Assembly: GCA_030684405.1 (NCBI GenBank)
Contig: JAUXYA010000005.1
Coordinates: 124,001-188,000, forward strand
Origin: Burkholderiales bacterium
GTDB taxonomy: Bacteria; Pseudomonadota; Gammaproteobacteria; Burkholderiales; SG8-41
DNA: 64,000 nucleotides
Reading direction: 5' to 3'
The position numbers were made by a program, and so were the translations under genes. Each line of letters starts with the position of its first letter. Positions within the stretch are counted from its first letter, which is position 1. The notes below the pieces were generated by a model, which did not search any database, was not told the DNA's origin, and worked only from the letters and a program-made list of their open reading frames with translations. Positions 10,221 through 18,823 of this stretch are shown one piece after another.

Positions 10221-10716
10221 AGGAAATTACCTGGTGGCGGCGTCGGACCGTGTCCTGCGGCGTCTGCCAGCAGACGGTGACCGTGACGCGGTTAAGGTCA
10301 GCCGTGGAGACGGCGATCTGCTGCATGGCGGCGGTGGCACCGAGCAGGCCGGTGCCGGAATCAGTAACCCCGCTGACCCACTGCGTCACCGCGGTATTGG
10401 TGTTATCGGCCTGTCCGCCTGTGAATTCACAGTCGCTGCCGCCGGTGTTGAGCTGGAAATTATTCAGCGACGTAATGACGCTGGCATCGTCGGTGCGGTC
10501 CACGCTCATCCAGATCTGCGAGATGATTTCGCTGGCAAAAGCGGCGGCATCGGCGCGGTTCTTGGCGTCGGCACTGGCCGAGAACGCGGCCGCCTGTATG
10601 CCGACCATGGCGAGGATACCGATCGAGAATATCAGGATGCCGATCAGCGCTTCGAGCAGCATGACGCCCTTCTGCGAGTGCAGGGGTGCGGGAGAATGTT
10701 TGATCAATGTTTTCAT
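10210..10716 (-). CDS. pilV: Type IV pilus modification / minor pilin PilV
   Basis: It has 168 residues. The prepilin motif SQKGVMLLEALIGILIF carries the cleavage Gly and Glu+5, and a small globular domain follows. It overlaps pilW at its 3' end and touches the fimT stop by one base. Its position between fimT and pilW is the conserved order of pseudopilin-like minor pilins. Confidence 0.9.
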   Translation of the reverse strand: MKTLIKHSPAPLHSQKGVMLLEALIGILIFSIGILAMVGIQAAAFSASADAKNRADAAAFASEIISQIWMSVDRTDDASVITSLNNFQLNTGGSDCEFTGGQADNTNTAVTQWVSGVTDSGTGLLGATAAMQQIAVSTADLNRVTVTVCWQTPQDTVRRRHQVISYVY

Positions 10717-11318
10717 CAGCAGGCCCGCGTGTCCTTGGTATCGGTGACCTTGGGGTCGCAGACGCGAATTTGCCCGCCGGGCGACACGTTGATGTTAAGA
10801 CAGCGCAGCGGGCCGCTCGCCGCCGCGCAGGTGCCTGCGGCGGGGTAAGTGAACTGAAAAGACACCGGTTGGCCGATGGCCATGGCACCGAAGCCGGTGA
10901 AAGTTATCCGTCCGTCGTAGGTGGCGTCGGTGCTGGACGACGCGACGATCACACCGGATTCCTCGCGCCCCGAACCTTCGGCGCCAGCCTTGCCTTCGAT
11001 GAAATTGAAGGAATTGGTGCTGGGCACCCACTCACGGACCATCCAGTTGGTGCCGCTGGTCGAGGGCGTGATCGCATTGACCAGGGCTTCGACGGGCAGG
11101 TCATCGGTGAGTACCATTTCCACCCGCGCGTTGCGCTTGACAGCTTCGGCGCGCGCGAGATTGAGGCCGGACGTAACGCCTTCGGAGGTCGCGCGAATGC
11201 GCGCATTGGCGGTGAACGTGGCGTACTGCGGTACGCCCAGTGCCATCAGCAGGGCGAGTACGGCCATGCCGACGATCAGCTCGACCAGGCTGAAACCGCT
11301 GTGGCGCCGGCTCAGCAT
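10716..11318 (-). CDS. fimT: GspH/FimT family minor pilin
   Basis: It has 200 residues. The prepilin motif RRHSGFSLVELIVGMAVLAL is followed by the GspH/FimT pattern (AR...SEGVTSGLNLARAEAVKRN). It initiates the minor pilin complex. Its start overlaps the pilE-type gene by 7 bases and its stop touches pilV. FimT and FimU cannot be separated from sequence alone. Confidence 0.87.
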   Translation of the reverse strand: MLSRRHSGFSLVELIVGMAVLALLMALGVPQYATFTANARIRATSEGVTSGLNLARAEAVKRNARVEMVLTDDLPVEALVNAITPSTSGTNWMVREWVPSTNSFNFIEGKAGAEGSGREESGVIVASSSTDATYDGRITFTGFGAMAIGQPVSFQFTYPAAGTCAAASGPLRCLNINVSPGGQIRVCDPKVTDTKDTRAC

Positions 11319-11746
11319 CCGCCGCCCTTGTTGGTGACCCAGCAGCTCGAGCCCGCGCCGTTCCAGCCGGTGGCGACGCCGGTGGTGGTGCGGGTATTGG
11401 CCTGGTTGACGGTGTAAACGAAACCGTTGACACCCTGAGCTGCCACACCGGTGGCAGTGACCGTGAACGTGGTGGCCGTCAGATTTGAGCAGGCATAGGT
11501 GAAGTAGCGTCCGGTCGGTGGCGGGGCTATGGTGCCTGCCGCGCAGGCGCCGACGTAGGTGCGGTTGTCCTGAAAATATTGTTCCATTTTCACGCGGTGC
11601 TCGGATAGTGTCGCAAAGGCCTCGGTGAGCTTGCTGCGAACAATGTAGTCACCATATTGGGGGACTGCGATCGCCGCAATGATGCCGATGATGGCCACCA
11701 CGACGAGCAGTTCGACCAGGGTGAATCCTCGCGCGAATCGTTTCAT
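11312..11746 (-). CDS. pilE: Type IV pilin PilE-like minor pilin
   Basis: It has 144 residues. The short leader MKRFARG precedes FTLVELLVVVAIIGIIAAIA, the canonical type IVa prepilin cleavage site and N-methylated helix. The globular domain has the sequence class usually annotated PilE (SKLTEAFATLSEHRVKMEQ, YFQDNRTY), with a cysteine pair near the C-terminus (SSCW...GGGC). First gene of the minus-strand operon, with AAGGA before the ATG. It may be a minor pilin here, not the major subunit. Confidence 0.88.
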   Translation of the reverse strand: MKRFARGFTLVELLVVVAIIGIIAAIAVPQYGDYIVRSKLTEAFATLSEHRVKMEQYFQDNRTYVGACAAGTIAPPPTGRYFTYACSNLTATTFTVTATGVAAQGVNGFVYTVNQANTRTTTGVATGWNGAGSSCWVTNKGGGC

Positions 11747-11914
11747 GGCAATTCCTTTTCTGAGGGCTGAAGGTTAGGGGGGATTTTATGCTCTAGCCAC
11801 CGGCTGCCGATGAGTGGTTGTTGATCCGGCACCAGCGGTTCGCAGTGTGAAATTGCGCACGTTTTGAGGTGGTTTCGCCGCGGCAGGGCCGGAAGCTCTT
11901 TGGCGGGCTTGAGT

Positions 11915-11943
11915 TAGACAAAGTCCAATCTTTAGCCTAAAAT
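11915..11943 (+). promoter_or_regulatory. Sigma-70-like promoter with overlapping palindrome upstream of fur-type gene
   Basis: TAGACA (11915-11920) and TAAAAT (11938-11943) are separated by 17 bases. A perfect 11-base palindrome, TTTAG-C-CTAAA (11931-11941), overlaps the -10 box and could be an autoregulatory operator; its half-sites resemble the outer halves of Irr boxes. The first ATG (11952) is only 8 bases past the -10 box, so the message may be nearly leaderless. The rest of 11747-11951 holds the divergent pilE leader. Confidence 0.45.
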
Positions 11944-11951
11944 AAAGACCA

Positions 11952-12368
11952 ATGAAAGCAATGTCTTATAGCCGCGAAGCCATGGTCGAGTTACTGCGTA
12001 AACATGGCATATCCCCGACGCACCAGCGCTTGGAGATTGCCCACGTCCTGTTCAGTCGCTGCGAGCATCTCTCCGCAGACCGGATTCTCGCGCTGACCAA
12101 CGAGCGCTTCGCAGAGACCTCCAAGGCGACGGTTTACAACACGCTGAACCTGTTCCGCGACCGCGGACTGATCCGTGAGGTGATCGTCGATCCGAAGCGG
12201 GTGTTCTACGATCCCAATACCCAGCCGCATCATCATCTCTACAATGTTGATACCGGTGAGATCACCGATATCGCCGCCGATGCCCTCGAAATCAGCGGCA
12301 TGCCTGCGCTACCTCCCGGCATGGTCACCGAAGGCGTTGACGTCATCGTCAGGATCCGCGCGCTCTGA
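11952..12368 (+). CDS. Fur-superfamily regulator, Irr/PerR-like branch
   Basis: It has 138 residues. The N-terminal winged helix (ISPTHQRLEIAHVLF, SKATVYNTLNLFRDRGLI) matches Fur-family DNA-binding domains. The dimerisation region has PHHHLYNVDTGEITDI where classical Fur has a His cluster followed by a CxxC pair; there is no cysteine in the C-terminal half, so the structural zinc site is missing. The HHH pattern resembles Irr-type (heme/iron status) regulators. A second start at 11961 is equally possible. It lies upstream of tRNA-Thr and is oriented away from the pilus operon. Confidence 0.85.
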   Translation: MKAMSYSREAMVELLRKHGISPTHQRLEIAHVLFSRCEHLSADRILALTNERFAETSKATVYNTLNLFRDRGLIREVIVDPKRVFYDPNTQPHHHLYNVDTGEITDIAADALEISGMPALPPGMVTEGVDVIVRIRAL

Positions 12369-12399
12369 CAGGGTGTTTGCTGTAAAATCCGCCCCCCGG

Positions 12400-12475
<76 letters not shown>

Positions 12476-12704
12476 AAAATCAATCGGTTACACCTAGAGT
12501 GGCAGACTGGTCATTCTCATGTAAACGGCGTGTAGATGCATGAGAAATCGATTGGTTTTCTGCCTATGCGCTTAGTCAGGCCCCGGGGGGGGCAACCCCA
12601 AAATTTACCACCAGAATTCGGCCCCTTCCCAGCTTTCACAGGCTTTGCCACTTCTAGCGCCAGATAAGCGGACCTTGAATGATAGGGCGAATGACTCTGA
12701 TTAC
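12476..12704. other. Gap between tRNA-Thr and LysR gene; possible gene remnant
   Basis: There is no convincing intact gene. On the minus strand a short open frame (about 12517-12708) contains KGPNSGGKFWGC, which resembles half of a topoisomerase-type zinc ribbon. It lies next to a run of C and G (about 12582-12593) where a frameshift could have occurred. This is a weak hint of a decayed gene at the island edge. Confidence 0.3.
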
Positions 12705-13628
12705 TCACTCGTTGAACAATGTTCTTTGAATTTGATCGCGGCGCAAAAGGGGCGAAAATATTTCAATGAAGTCATAAACATATGGCTTCAGGTATGTGCT
12801 CTTGCGTAATCCGATATTGATCAAATTTTGTTTAAAGAGATGGTTTGCATCTATTGCTTGTAGATCTTTATCTTCACGGGCACTAAAGGCCAGCGAGGCT
12901 ACTACAGCGACACCTAGCCCCAGCCTTACGTAAGTTTTCATGACATCAGCGTCTGTCGCGCTGAGCACAATGTTCGGCACAATCCGTTTTCGGGAAAATG
13001 CCTCTTCAACTCGCCGGTATACGGAAAAAGAGGCGTTGTAGGTAATCAGCGGGAACTTTGCTAATTGTTCAAGTGTTGGTTTTGTAATCCGCTTCAAAGG
13101 GTGGCCGCGCGGTACAAGCAGGATTCTGGAATGTTTATGGCATGGAAATAATGCCAAATCCGGATTCAATTTATTTGTTTCCGAGGTAATTGCAATGTCT
13201 GCTTGCCCTTGAATTACCCAGTTCGTAATTTGCTCAGGGCCCCCTTGCAATAAAACTAGTCTTACCTTGGGATGTTTCTTCATGAACTCTCTGACAACTT
13301 CGGGGAGGGTATATCTGGCTTGTGCGTGTGAAGCGGCAATTGTGAGACTGCCTGTTTGCTGTAGCGAATCTGTTTTCCCGATTTGCCCGATGCTTTCGAT
13401 TTCTCGAATGGCTCGCCGTGCTGACTGCACGGCTTCAGCGCCGGCATCCGTAAGCGCCAGAATTTTCTTTTTTGAGCGCACGAATATCCCGATCGTCAAC
13501 TCCTGCTCAAGAGCATGAAGCTGCCTACTAACATTCGGCTGCGTCGTGTGCATTACGCGTGCGGTCTCAGACACATTGAGATTGCAGTCAACAACTTGGC
13601 AAAGTAGTTGTAGTTGGCGAAGCTTCAT
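12705..13628 (-). CDS. LysR-type transcriptional regulator, CysB-like
   Basis: It has 307 residues. The N-terminal winged HTH (LRQLQLLCQVVDCNLNVSET, TTQPNVSRQLHALEQEL) and a C-terminal co-inducer domain resemble CysB/Cbl. CysB-type regulators sense sulfate or sulfur compounds and often control sulfonate use. It is divergent from a TauD-type dioxygenase 113 bases away, the usual arrangement for a LysR gene and its target. It is first in the AT-rich island. Confidence 0.9.
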   Translation of the reverse strand: MKLRQLQLLCQVVDCNLNVSETARVMHTTQPNVSRQLHALEQELTIGIFVRSKKKILALTDAGAEAVQSARRAIREIESIGQIGKTDSLQQTGSLTIAASHAQARYTLPEVVREFMKKHPKVRLVLLQGGPEQITNWVIQGQADIAITSETNKLNPDLALFPCHKHSRILLVPRGHPLKRITKPTLEQLAKFPLITYNASFSVYRRVEEAFSRKRIVPNIVLSATDADVMKTYVRLGLGVAVVASLAFSAREDKDLQAIDANHLFKQNLINIGLRKSTYLKPYVYDFIEIFSPLLRRDQIQRTLFNE

Positions 13629-13632
13629 AGGG

Positions 13633-13649
13633 TATGCCTGTTAAGCATA
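13633..13649. promoter_or_regulatory. LysR-type operator candidate
   Basis: An interrupted dyad TATGC-N7-GCATA lies 4 bases upstream of the LysR start in the divergent intergenic region. It contains ATGC-N7-GCAT, the LysR-type geometry (T-N11-A related). This suits autorepression and control of the divergent dioxygenase. Confidence 0.4.
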
Positions 13650-13741
13650 TTTAATATCAAATTATAGTATTAGAACGCATAATAATTAGTGCGTATAGTC
13701 TTGAAACAAGCGCCATTTTCATGCGCTCTCAAGAGGAAATT

Positions 13742-14650
13742 ATGACTGCGATTACCGTAAAACCCATCGGATTTGCTCTCGGTGCAGCAATAACGGGAGT
13801 TGATTTGACAAAGCCATTAAGCATGTCAATAAAAGAACAGGTCAGTGAAGCATGGCGAGAGCACCTGGTTCTGGTGTTTCCTGACCAAAAATTGAGCCCT
13901 GAGCAAATGATCGAATTTACCTCCTCGTTTGGAAGCCTCGATCCGAACGATGCGGCACCTTATTACAGAGATCCAACGCATAAAGAAATTCTCATTGTCA
14001 CCAACAAGCCCCTGGATGGGAAGCCATCTGAAACAGCTACTGCAGGAACCAGCTGGCATTCTGATCGTACCTACACGTTACGCCCCACTAAGGCATCATT
14101 TCTGCTTTGCAAGGAAAAGCCTTCGGTGGGTGGCGATACCATTTTTTCAAATATGTACAAAGCGTACGAAACACTGAGCAGACCTTTCCAGGAATTTCTG
14201 GACAAACTTGAGGCCATTCACGACGTATCTCTCATTAAGGGTCTCGATAAACGAGACCCCGAAAAAGTGGCTGCAATGAAAAAATTAAATCCTCCTGTAA
14301 TACATAAAGTGATCCAGACTCATCCGGAAACAGGGAGGAAATGCCTCTTCGTTGGCCAGAGAATCAGGAGTTTCGTCGGAATGACCGAGGCCGAAAGCGC
14401 GCCGATCCTTTCGTTTCTGAATCAACATGCGGTCTCCCTTGAATTTACCTACCGGCACAACTGGAGCCTGAATGACCTCATGATGTGGGATAACCGCTGC
14501 ACTATGCATATTGCGGTGCCAAATTACGACAAGTCCCAAATTCGCTATATGCTGCGCACTGCATTGCTGGGTGAGGAAATTGGCCGTCGCTTCGAAGAAA
14601 CTGCAAAAGCAGAAGTCTCTATGGAGAAGGAACTTGCGGCAGTCTCGTAG
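13742..14650 (+). CDS. TauD/TfdA family Fe(II)/2-oxoglutarate dioxygenase
   Basis: It has 302 residues. The start at 13742 is chosen because GAGGAA sits 5 bases upstream. Iron ligands are visible in TSWHSDRTY (HxD) and the distal His in NRCTMHIAVPNY; the 2-oxoglutarate-binding Arg is in RYMLRTALLG. Family members hydroxylate taurine, alkylsulfonates, sulfate esters, phenoxyacetates or similar acids next to the leaving group. The divergent CysB-like regulator favours a sulfur-containing substrate, but this is inference. Two Bug genes follow. Confidence 0.9.
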   Translation: MTAITVKPIGFALGAAITGVDLTKPLSMSIKEQVSEAWREHLVLVFPDQKLSPEQMIEFTSSFGSLDPNDAAPYYRDPTHKEILIVTNKPLDGKPSETATAGTSWHSDRTYTLRPTKASFLLCKEKPSVGGDTIFSNMYKAYETLSRPFQEFLDKLEAIHDVSLIKGLDKRDPEKVAAMKKLNPPVIHKVIQTHPETGRKCLFVGQRIRSFVGMTEAESAPILSFLNQHAVSLEFTYRHNWSLNDLMMWDNRCTMHIAVPNYDKSQIRYMLRTALLGEEIGRRFEETAKAEVSMEKELAAVS

Positions 14651-14714
14651 TTATAAGGTAGTAATTGACTGCAAGAATTATGGAGACATCAATAAGTAAA
14701 ATCGAGGAGGATAT

Positions 14715-15674
14715 ATGAAGTATCTAGTTGGAATTACAGCCGCACTTGCGTTAACAGGCGCGGTATTCCAGGCAAATGCTCAACAGTACCCGTCTAAACC
14801 GGTGCGCATAATTGTTCCCTTTTCTCCTGGCGGTGGGACTGACTTTATTGCGCGATTAGTCGCAGCCAAGCTTTCCTCGAATCTTGGCACTCAATTCATC
14901 GTCGAAAATCGAGCTGGAGCGGGCAGCACAATAGGAACTGAGTTTGCACTCAAATCGCCACCTGACGGATATACGCTGCTGCTCACATCGGGAAGTTATA
15001 CAGTTGCATCTAGCTTATACAAGCTGCGATACGACCCTATCAAAGATATGGCGCCGATCATTCAACCGGATGACGGACCGTTCGTTATGGCTACACACCC
15101 ATCTTTGCCTGCAAAAACGGTAAAACAATTTGTTGCCCTTGCAAAAAGTAATCCCGGCGCAATCAATTTTGCAAGCAGCGGCCAGGGAAGTATTTCGCAT
15201 TTGTCTACCGAGCTATTCTCCATGATTTCCGGAATTCGCTTAACGCATATTCCTTATAAAGGAACGGGGTTGTCCGTGGCAGATACGATTGCTGGACACA
15301 ATCAATTCCTTTTGGCGGCAATTGCGAGTGCTGTTCCGCACGTTAAGTCGGGACGGCTCAGGGCGATTTCTGTTACCTCCGCCCAAAGAAACTCTGCCCT
15401 GTCCGATGTTCCCACTGTGAGAGAGTCAGGCTACGATTACGAAGTCAGCAATTGGCATGGACTAATGGGACCCAGTGGCCTGTCTACCGCAGTGATTGAG
15501 CGTCTAAATAGTGAAATTAACAAGATCGTCAAAGATCCCGAGTTCGCACAGAGAATTGCAACTGACGGGCTTGTGCCTGTAGGTGGAACGCCCGAACGAT
15601 TTCTCAAGCTGCTAAAAGAAGAAATGGCTAATTGGGAAAAAGTTGTCAAGAAGGCTGGAATAAAAATTCAGTAG
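14715..15674 (+). CDS. Bug (TctC-family) periplasmic solute-binding protein
   Basis: It has 319 residues with a signal peptide ending near ANA (residue 22). The ligand loop PFSPGGGTD (D43) and the second conserved loop (PPDGYTLL) are present, then IPYKGTG. GAGGAGG precedes the ATG. Bug proteins bind carboxylates in the periplasm for tripartite tricarboxylate transporters. It lies 64 bases after the TauD gene, probably in the same transcript. No TctA/TctB is present. Confidence 0.93.
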   Translation: MKYLVGITAALALTGAVFQANAQQYPSKPVRIIVPFSPGGGTDFIARLVAAKLSSNLGTQFIVENRAGAGSTIGTEFALKSPPDGYTLLLTSGSYTVASSLYKLRYDPIKDMAPIIQPDDGPFVMATHPSLPAKTVKQFVALAKSNPGAINFASSGQGSISHLSTELFSMISGIRLTHIPYKGTGLSVADTIAGHNQFLLAAIASAVPHVKSGRLRAISVTSAQRNSALSDVPTVRESGYDYEVSNWHGLMGPSGLSTAVIERLNSEINKIVKDPEFAQRIATDGLVPVGGTPERFLKLLKEEMANWEKVVKKAGIKIQ

Positions 15675-15935
15675 TAGTTCGGGAAATATGCGTGTGTGCA
15701 TGACAAGTTGGCACTGGCTCTAAGACCAATAAAGTGTGGATATCGACGGACGAGGATAGGCCTTTAATGGGTCTTTTCGCAGATTTAGATTTCAAACTCA
15801 AAGGGATGAAAAATCCCGTTTTGTCATTCACTGATGACATTTGCTACCAAAATGGCCACCTTGGGATGCAATAATTCAAGGTGTTTCTTGTTCGGCGTCT
15901 CTATTCACACGTGGTTTTCAGGAGGATAAGGAATT

Positions 15936-16958
15936 ATGTCTTTGCTTATCAAATCAAGGATTGTCGTGCATTCACTATTCATATGTTTAGTGATTGCAAT
16001 ATCCGTAGTCTCTTCCAAAGCTATTGCGCAAAATACTGCCAATATCAATACTTACCCGACGAAGCCTGTGCGTATCATCGTGCCGTTTCCGCCGGGGGGC
16101 AGTAACGACATTGTCGGTCGGTTTATTGCAAACAAACTTACCTCGCGTCTTGGTCGACAGTTTGTTGTGGATAACAGGGGGGGCGCTGATTCGGTCATAG
16201 GGACTTCACTTGCATCGACTGCGCAGCCAGACGGCTATACGCTGCTCATTGCCTCTGTGACCTACTCAATGGTACCGGCTACCGGAAAGAAACTCCCTTA
16301 TGACCCAATTAAGTCTTTTGTGCCTGTGGCATCAATAGGCACAGGCCCCAACCTTTTTGCGGTCTGGCCTGGATTACCCGTGCATTCAATAAAAGAACTG
16401 ATTGCCATGTCTAAGGCAAATCCGGGGAAACTGCGTTATGCATCGTCTAGCACTGGCGGGAATCATCATTTTGCTGCCGAATTATTCAAGATCATGGCGG
16501 GTGTGGACATCATGCAAATACCCTACAAAGGCGGTGGCCCCGCAATGGTAGATGTAATGGCAGGGAACGTTGAAATCGCCGTTGCTACTTTGATCTCGGC
16601 AATTCCACATGTGCGTTCGAACAGGCTTCGACCACTAGGAGTCAGTAGTCTAAAGCGCTCATCTATCATGCCGGATGTTCCGACGATCAGCGAAGCGGGG
16701 GTGCCTGGGTACGAAGGTAGCATCTGGTGGGGAATTGTTGGCCCGGCAGGGATACCGGTTGGGATAGTCAACAAGCTAAATGCAGAAGTGGGAGCAATTC
16801 TTCGCGAGCCGGACACCACAAAGTGGCTTGAGGCGCAGGCAGCGGAGCCAACGATTTCCTCACCTGAAGAGTTTCGTAAACATATAAATAGTCAGATTTC
16901 CAAGTGGACTAAGGTGGCCAAGGAGTCCGGAATCGACAAGCTAGTTGCAGCCAATTGA
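15936..16958 (+). CDS. Bug (TctC-family) periplasmic solute-binding protein
   Basis: It has 340 residues with a long signal peptide to about residue 31 (KAIA). The loop PFPPGGSND (D58) deviates from the commoner GGGTD, suggesting a different ligand preference. IPYKGGGPAMVD follows. CAGGAGG lies 12 bases before the ATG. The 261-base gap from the previous Bug gene shows no gene. The UGSC gene begins 88 bases downstream. Confidence 0.92.
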   Translation: MSLLIKSRIVVHSLFICLVIAISVVSSKAIAQNTANINTYPTKPVRIIVPFPPGGSNDIVGRFIANKLTSRLGRQFVVDNRGGADSVIGTSLASTAQPDGYTLLIASVTYSMVPATGKKLPYDPIKSFVPVASIGTGPNLFAVWPGLPVHSIKELIAMSKANPGKLRYASSSTGGNHHFAAELFKIMAGVDIMQIPYKGGGPAMVDVMAGNVEIAVATLISAIPHVRSNRLRPLGVSSLKRSSIMPDVPTISEAGVPGYEGSIWWGIVGPAGIPVGIVNKLNAEVGAILREPDTTKWLEAQAAEPTISSPEEFRKHINSQISKWTKVAKESGIDKLVAAN

Positions 16959-17046
16959 TGAATATCTTTTCCGTCTGACATTCGTTTTCAAAGGCACTTA
17001 TTGCGCTCCTGGTGCTTGTGCATAATTTTTACTCAAGGCTCAGATC

Positions 17047-18756
17047 ATGTCTAAAGTCGGCGTTGTAAGCCCCGCAGGGCTTGATGCAGTCAAGCGGAGC
17101 GGCAGTGCACCCAGGCTGGGGTCCCTGGAAGGAAAAACAATCGGCGAGGTCTGGAATGGCGTATTCAAGGGTGATCAGACGTTTCCAATTATTCGGAAGC
17201 TGCTGTTAAAAAAATATCCTTCCTTAAAAATCATTCCGTTTACTGAATTTCCGCATAACTCCGGTAGCGATAACCCAAGCCAACAGCGCGAACTGGCCCA
17301 GCGCATAGCAGCAATGGCGAAGGAAAAAGGGTGTGATGCCCTAATTTCTGGCAACGGGGCTTGAGGGGTCTGTGCACCGGCCGCGGCGCGGCCGGCGACA
17401 GAAGCCGAAAAACTCGGCATTCCAAGCGTTGTAGTTACAACGACTGGCTTTTCTCTACTTGCTCGGTTGACTGGCAAAGCAGGTGGTGTGGCTGATCTGA
17501 ATGTTTCCGAGTATCCCGGTCCGTTAGGAATTCACGACACGGCGCAGATTGCCAAAAACATTGAAGGCAAGCTGCTGGACCAGATCATTAATGGATTAAC
17601 GGTCGGTAGCGATACGGCTGAAACGGTGACTGCATCGAGTAACCCGCACGATGTAGTGTTCACCGGAACCGAATCCGAGGTGAGCGACTATTACGAGGCA
17701 AAGGAGTGGAGCGATGGCCTCCCTATAGTTGCGCCAACGATCGAGCGTGTCGAACGGTTCTTGGAGTTTACGGATCGCAAGCCGGATGAAGTGGTGGCTG
17801 TTTTGCAATCTGCTAACTTACAGGCCACACCATGGAACATCGCGGTAAACGGTGTGATGGCTGGATGCAGGCCTGAACACATGCCACTGCTGATTGCTGC
17901 TGTAGAAGCCCTGGGAGAGGAGCGTTGCAATCTCAATAACATTGGTAGCTCATCATCGCTGGTGCCATTTGTCCTGATTAATGGTCCGATCGTCGCGGAG
18001 TTGGGAATCCAGTCGGGGGCGCAGCTGGTGTCGAGGCCCCCGAACCCACCTATTGGCAGAGCAATAGGACTGATCGTGCGGAACATTGCGGGATACCGAC
18101 CAGGCTCCACTTACATGGGTACATTCGGATATCCGCAAGCTTTTGCGCTGGCAGAACATGCTGAAGGAAGTCCTTGGGAACCATTTCACGTTGAGCATGG
18201 CTTTGCCCTCGATGAGAGCACTGTTACAGTGGGAATTACGAGTAACTGGGGCTCGTCTCCCGCACCTTATGACAGGCCGGAAAAAGATGGCGCCTCGACT
18301 ACCTTGGAGATGCTTTCACGGGAGATCGTTAAAAAAACCCGGATTTTCATGTTCCCGGGACGAGGTCCGGACGCAGATACAGCGATGTTGACTGTATTGC
18401 TATCACCTTCCTTGGCACAGAGCCTTGCAGCAGCTGGGTATTCAAAACAGGATGTAAAAAAATATCTGCACGAAAACACGCGAATGACGCTTCGTGAGTT
18501 TGAGTGGTTATGCCGCTACATGAGCATCTCCGGGGCCAGACCGCAAGAGAAGGTGGCCGAGGGCGTTTACCCGAAAGAGTTTGCCGGGGCGCCAGATGAC
18601 ATTATCCAAGTCCTATCCGGGCCGGAAATTTTGCACATTATCGTTTGCGGTGATCCGAACCGAAACAGACTTATGGTCATGGAAGGTGGGCATACGACGC
18701 CAACCACGAAGGCCATCGTTTTGCCAAAAAAATGGGCTGAGTTACGGGGTAAATAA
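17047..18756 (+). CDS. UGSC-family selenoprotein (in-frame UGA = Sec106) fused to a WSDGLP-type domain
   Basis: One reading frame of 569 residues if TGA 17362-17364 is read as selenocysteine. Upstream half: LEGKTIGEVWNG, then CDALISGNGA directly before the UGA. Downstream, without any stop: GVCAPAA, EAEKLGIPSVVVTTTGF and EYPGPLGIHD. This is the layout of UGSC-family proteins, where U-G-S-C follows a D/N-G turn and precedes a LEKRGIP-like helix; here it is U-G-V-C. A SECIS-like hairpin lies immediately 3'. From about residue 200 a second domain begins (EWSDGLPIVAPT, NGVMAGCRPEHMP, GRAIGLIVRN, SPWEPFHVEHG), known as a separate conserved uncharacterised family. The Sec redox role is inferred. 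The alternative is a nonsense-mutated pseudogene, made unlikely by motif and hairpin. Confidence 0.85.
17370..17401 (+). promoter_or_regulatory. Bacterial SECIS-like hairpin
   Basis: Lower stem CTGT (17370-17373) pairs with ACAG (17398-17401). A small internal loop follows, then an 8-base-pair upper stem CCGGCCGC (17377-17384) with GCGGCCGG (17388-17395) and apical loop GGC (17385-17387). The loop begins 20 bases after the UGA and starts with G, inside the known spacing and loop rules for bacterial SECIS elements. The segment is much more GC-rich than its surroundings. Confidence 0.75.
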
Positions 18757-18823
18757 GGATTGGCGGTTTAGCAGCTGGTTTGACATTAATTGGGCGTTTA
18801 ATGTTTCAGCAGGAGACAGGGAA

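Noticed and set aside
17467-18756. Separate gene starting at ATG 17467
   Set aside because: It is in the same frame as 17047-17364 with no stop other than the single UGA, and the residues before 17467 carry conserved UGSC-family sequence. The ATG is internal.
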